Shown piece after piece: positions 61,101-64,000 of a stretch of 64,000 nucleotides of DNA; positions within the stretch are counted from its first letter, which is position 1; the number at the start of each line of letters is the position of its first letter. The stretch comes from Limnomonas spitsbergensis (lineage: Eukaryota; Chlorophyta; Chlorophyceae; Chlamydomonadales): positions 2,666,001 to 2,730,000 of the forward strand of contig JAYJMM010000037.1 of assembly GCA_037349105.1 (NCBI GenBank), given 5' to 3'. The notes beneath the pieces were generated by a model. The model was not told the DNA's origin, did no database searches, and worked only from the letters and a program-made list of their open reading frames with translations. Both the position numbers and the translations under genes were made by a program.

Positions 61101-62017
61101 GCAGAGGCAACCTACAATTTTCGCTACATCCTCTCCCGGGCTGCAGGGAAAGGCTCTTTGATGGCTCATCCCAGCAGCACATACATTGTGCTGATAGAAA
61201 GTTAACAGATGCTGGGCAGAGGTTCCCCCATGTGAGTATGGACCAAAATTCACAAAGGATCCGGTTGCGGCCGAAAGACTCACCTTCCTGCCCGCAACAA
61301 ACTGCCGTCATTCGTCCCATGGGAAAGGTCCCATGCAGCTTCTGGTACTGGAATGGAGTCAAACATATAGGTCGGAGATACGGCAGCCATACCCTGACTT
61401 GCCTGCCCGCCTGAAACTGCCAGCAGGATGGAATCGTCCGGCTTGAGCATCTCGCGGGCACGGATCACGTGCATGACCTTAAGGTGTAGCTTGGACAGCC
61501 CCTTAGGCAGCTTGGGTCTTCGCCCCTCTGGGAGGCTACCACCTGAGGCGGCCTGCATGGAGGCTTGGTCTGTGGTGCTGGTTCCTGAGCTGGTGCAGCG
61601 GTCAGGCGGCATGCCTGCATGGCGGCCTAGGCGGTCAGTCAACAATCCCATGTCGCTGGTGCTGCTACTGCTGGAGCTCAGGAGGCTGCTACTGCTGCCG
61701 CTGCCTATGCTGATAGTACTTCTGCTGGCATGCACGTGATTGACTTCTGAGTACTGAGAGCGACTCTGGTCCTCAGGCTGCACAGGGGGCGGTTCCGGAG
61801 CCTTGGTCGGGACAGAGCTCCGCAGCTCGGCCACGGTGCGCAACGGGGGCAAGACATTGGTGAGTGCATTGGATGCGAATGTGGTGTGTGGGGTTGGATT
61901 GCTTAGAATAGGCGCCGCAGGTGACGCTGCTTCGGCGTGCCAGTGTCGGCGCCATCGCAGCTGACGGACCATGCTCGTGGCAGGCATCGAGCTGCGCATC
62001 ATCAGGCCGACCGCCAT
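55195..62017 (-). CDS. tilS: tRNA(Ile)-lysidine synthase, plastid-type precursor
   Basis: This enzyme ligates lysine to C34 of the CAU-anticodon isoleucine tRNA so that it reads AUA; here probably in the plastid. The model is complement(join(55195..55420, 56296..57213, 57984..58123, 59005..59127, 59687..59781, 60300..60423, 61403..62017)), 746 residues, all phases matching. Exon 1: transit-like, Ser-rich N-terminus and LLAVSGGQ; exon 2 continues DSVCL, completing the SGGxDS PP-loop, then VAHCDHRWR. Exon 3 has WGLPFHLRTAP; exon 4 has GHTATDRAETLLVNLVRGAG; exon 5 has VRPLLTVGR and WEDSTNSDN; exon 6 has YRRNRIRNELMPYLRQHFNP; exon 7 is the C-terminal part (VEEVLQLLS, RAWVEGRLLVLEAG). Exon 1 ends in a GC donor (CAG|GCAAGT). 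An in-frame ATG at 62128 would add 37 residues. Exon 6 carries an insertion of roughly 200 residues relative to bacterial proteins. Confidence 0.9.
55641..55793 (-). other. Long imperfect hairpin in the last tilS intron
   Basis: Arms 55662-55714 and 55741-55793 pair. Perfect blocks are 12 bp (CGCTTTAGAGAA), 14 bp (CATCGGGATTGCTC) and 15 bp (GGGCACCTGAGGCCC), separated by small mismatched bulges. The 26-base loop contains a further small stem (CTCCACC/GGTGGAG). A third copy of the outer arm word at 55641-55653 gives an alternative 13-bp stem with 55664-55676. It could be a miRNA-type precursor or a foldback transposon. Confidence 0.65.
55935..56040 (-). repeat. Dispersed short repeat, family 1 (long copy, in the last tilS intron)
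   Basis: On the minus strand it reads CTTTATTTTCCCGACCAGAC, AGTCGGGCGCCCACACTGCC, GAGGCTTTTCAGCATGGCCC, then TGAGGTGTAATGTCATTGA. This is the fullest copy and defines the family at about 75-100 bp. Confidence 0.7.
58690..58865 (-). repeat. SINE-like repeat, family 2 (in a tilS intron)
   Basis: It has TGCAATTCAGCTGCATCACT, GGGGCCAGGTGCATCAAACC, CGCCGATCAAGCTTTGGTCC, CCCATCG and GGTGGCTGCACAGCGGCC. Confidence 0.6.
59160..59332 (+). repeat. SINE-like repeat, family 2 (in a tilS intron)
   Basis: It has GGGCGGCCACAACTGGGTCG, ACCCAACCTTGACTGGCC, GGCTGGTGCAGCCAG and a GATGCAGCGAAATTGCATCT tail. Confidence 0.55.
60560..60695 (+). repeat. SINE-like repeat, family 2 (in tilS intron 1)
   Basis: It has ATTTATTGAACACCAGACCA, CCACCCACCACTGGGCC and the tail GTAGCTGTATTGTAGCAGAA. 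Another diverged piece lies at about 60880-61100. Confidence 0.5.
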
Positions 62018-63259
62018 TGGCTGTGATGCGGAGAATTTAAACAGGAAACGCGCGTAAGAAAGAAAGCGATGTAGCCAGGCTTGAGGAATGTGGTAGGACC
62101 GGTGTCGCCGAGGGCGACAAGAGGGCAACAGGTTCCACGTCGTTTCTTAGGGTACCGCATGTAGGGTTTTATAATTGCAGTATGCAACAGGATTTGAAGT
62201 GCAGAGGACAAGTAGACACACCACACATGCCGGTTGTAGGAACGCTCAGGCGTTTTATTTCTTTCATTCAGCAAGTATGATTATTTAATATGGAAATCCA
62301 TGGAGGAAGGATGTGAGCCTGTGAAGCTGGGCAAGCACTGGGCAAGATGAGCTTTTTGTGCGAGCTTACCTTATTACCGGTATGCAAGCACTCCAGTACC
62401 GGAGTACCAGGAGCAGACACAAGGTCACACACCTATATCGGTATATCCCGACATAAGGCAAATCAAATGTGCATGACTGCTGTTTGTTTTACAAATCATG
62501 ATCAACCCTGATCACGACCCCTTTCACCCCTATCGCTGTGACTGCCCCACCATATTCGGTAATGATACACAGGTAAGCCTCATAAGTCATGATGGCCCAG
62601 CTCCCAAGGGGACGGAAAGGGGTGTGTAGTGCATGAAGTACAGATCTAAGAGGAGAAGCTTGATAATTAGCTGGGAGAGGTGCGTGAAGTACATGAGTGC
62701 TATCCAGTAGCATGATCGGAGGTTAAGCCCCAGCAGGGCAAAGTCGCGTATGCTAGGTAGTGTAACATTGATACCAAAGAAATGACAACATGAACGGGAC
62801 GTGATGGATAATTATAGAGCTTGGCGCCCCATACCACTTTGGCAGGCCAATAGGTAGCCACCACTACTAGCCCGTTCAAACGCGGTCGTTTTTTATTCAA
62901 GCGACTTTCAAACCGACGAAAGTTACCGACGTAGTAGGCCAATGGGGACAAAAGGGCTGGATTGCCTAGGGGCCTGGTGTACTACTGTAGCTTGCCCCTT
63001 CGGCCACAGACCCTTACGAAGCTGACTTGTACCTAAGGCAGCCTAAAGTAACCCTTGCAGCAAGGGGACATCACGCAAGCAAAATCAGAAGACGCATCAT
63101 AACAGTTGTTCCTCAACTGCTTGTCAAGCTTGTCAACTACAAAATCATCATGCTTCCACACCCTCATGATTATCTGGTGGAGCACCTTCATCCATGCAAC
63201 ATATATTTCGTAATCCTCTAAGGGAAGGTATGATTATGGTGGGATAGGCATGGAGCACT
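62018..63259. other. Spacer between tilS and the WD40 gene
   Basis: It should contain the tilS promoter. The frame stays open to an ATG at 62128, so the first 111 bases may be coding. No other gene is visible. Confidence 0.45.
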
Positions 63260-64000
63260 CTAGCGCCACACTAGGATGTTGGATGAGAACACGTCTTCCC
63301 CTTCCACCCGAGCAGATGCGATTATGCACACAGTCGTCATGCTAGGGTCCTGGCAGCGCACTCTCAGTCTATTCCCCTCTTCAGGCTTGTAGTCATCCAA
63401 AGCCACCTGCCTGCTGATGTCCAAGGTTCTCAGCTGCTGACCCATGGAGAATGAGGCCAGCACAGTGGTCCCTGAAGCGTCTAGGGCAACCTGAGTTCCT
63501 TGGTCAGCATCGCATGGATCCTTAAACGCCAGGCCTCTGCACAAGCCGGTACCAAGATCCCACACCCTGATGGTCTTATCATCACCAGAGCTGCTAACTG
63601 CTGTGCGGCCGCTGAAATCCATTCCAACGCTGCCAACTGGACCTTGATGTCCCTCCATGGTGCGCATACATTCACCCGTGCGTGTATCCCACAACCGTAC
63701 GGTTTTATCGGTGGAGCATGAAATAACCAAGCAGGTCTCCTCCGAGGATTCCCAATTTCTGATACTGTCGCTGTGCCCTCTCAGGCTCGGTGAAGCCTCC
63801 ATATCTCTGGAAATGTCCCACATGCGGATCACTTCGTCAGCCGCATAAGTGCTATACACAACACAGTTGCTGCCGTGCCAGGTAGCGTCATACAAGCCTT
63901 CTGCACCTGCTGGCTCAAATGCACCTCGGAGCTGACGGCTAGCCAGGTCCCACATCTTGACCGTGTCACCAGGCTGACCGATAACCAATATCAGTCCATT
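63260..64000 (-). CDS. WD40-repeat protein (C-terminal part; runs off the window)
   Basis: The minus-strand frame is open from the right edge to a stop at 63260. It shows four clear WD units ending VKMWDLAS, IRMWDIS, VRLWDTRTGECMRTMEGH and IRVWDLGTGLC, plus weaker blades and a final NILVWR. This is a beta-propeller used as a protein-docking platform. The order of blades, with NCVVYSTYAADEVIRMWD before the GHSDSI blade, weakly recalls Swd2/WDR82 of the COMPASS and phosphatase complexes, but that is a guess. The N-terminus is outside the window. Confidence 0.7.
   Translation of the reverse strand, partial: NGLILVIGQPGDTVKMWDLASRQLRGAFEPAGAEGLYDATWHGSNCVVYSTYAADEVIRMWDISRDMEASPSLRGHSDSIRNWESSEETCLVISCSTDKTVRLWDTRTGECMRTMEGHQGPVGSVGMDFSGRTAVSSSGDDKTIRVWDLGTGLCRGLAFKDPCDADQGTQVALDASGTTVLASFSMGQQLRTLDISRQVALDDYKPEEGNRLRVRCQDPSMTTVCIIASARVEGEDVFSSNILVWR

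Overview
This is nuclear DNA of a eukaryote, most likely a green alga. Genes are split into many exons with GT-AG and a few GC-AG introns, and coding DNA is GC-rich against a more AT-rich background. Two genes encode plastid-type proteins (ribosomal protein L12 with a transit-like leader, and a TilS tRNA-lysidine synthase). Telomere-like tracts are of the plant type (CCCTAAA), and the retroelements resemble those of chlorophytes. A prasinophyte such as Cymbomonas is my best guess; the genus is inference only.

Layout. Positions 1-9.5 kb hold an FkbM-type methyltransferase with a membrane anchor (+, three exons) and a GT90/CAP10-type glycosyltransferase (-, three exons). Both look like secretory-pathway enzymes of glycan modification. 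From 10.2 to 27 kb lies a decayed LINE-type reverse transcriptase gene split by a 15.4-kb retrotransposon (10528-25925). The insertion left a 4-bp target duplication (GGTA). The retrotransposon has very long Gag-like frames, zinc knuckles, a protease-like motif, an integrase C-terminus and a PHD finger, but no reverse transcriptase. Its terminal repeats are arranged A ... B-A-B instead of as two equal LTRs.

From 27.9 to 32 kb there is a three-copy 492-bp tandem repeat followed by an armadillo-repeat protein gene (-) with one frame break. The plastid bL12 gene (-, five exons) spans 36.0-40.5 kb. From about 43 to 54.1 kb a plus-strand gene with two double-stranded-RNA-binding-like regions is scattered over many small exons. 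It contains a duplicated exon and several tandem arrays whose units each carry a 5' splice-site motif. The tilS gene (-, seven exons, 55.2-62.0 kb) converges on it and carries a long hairpin in its last intron. A WD40 protein (-) runs off the right edge.

Two short dispersed repeat families (one of about 70-100 bp, one SINE-like of about 120-180 bp) recur through introns and spacers. Exon coordinates were derived by hand from splice motifs, reading phase and protein motifs. All multi-exon models given as full CDS (methyltransferase, GT90, bL12, tilS) add up to whole codons. I saw no tRNA or rRNA gene and no CRISPR array.
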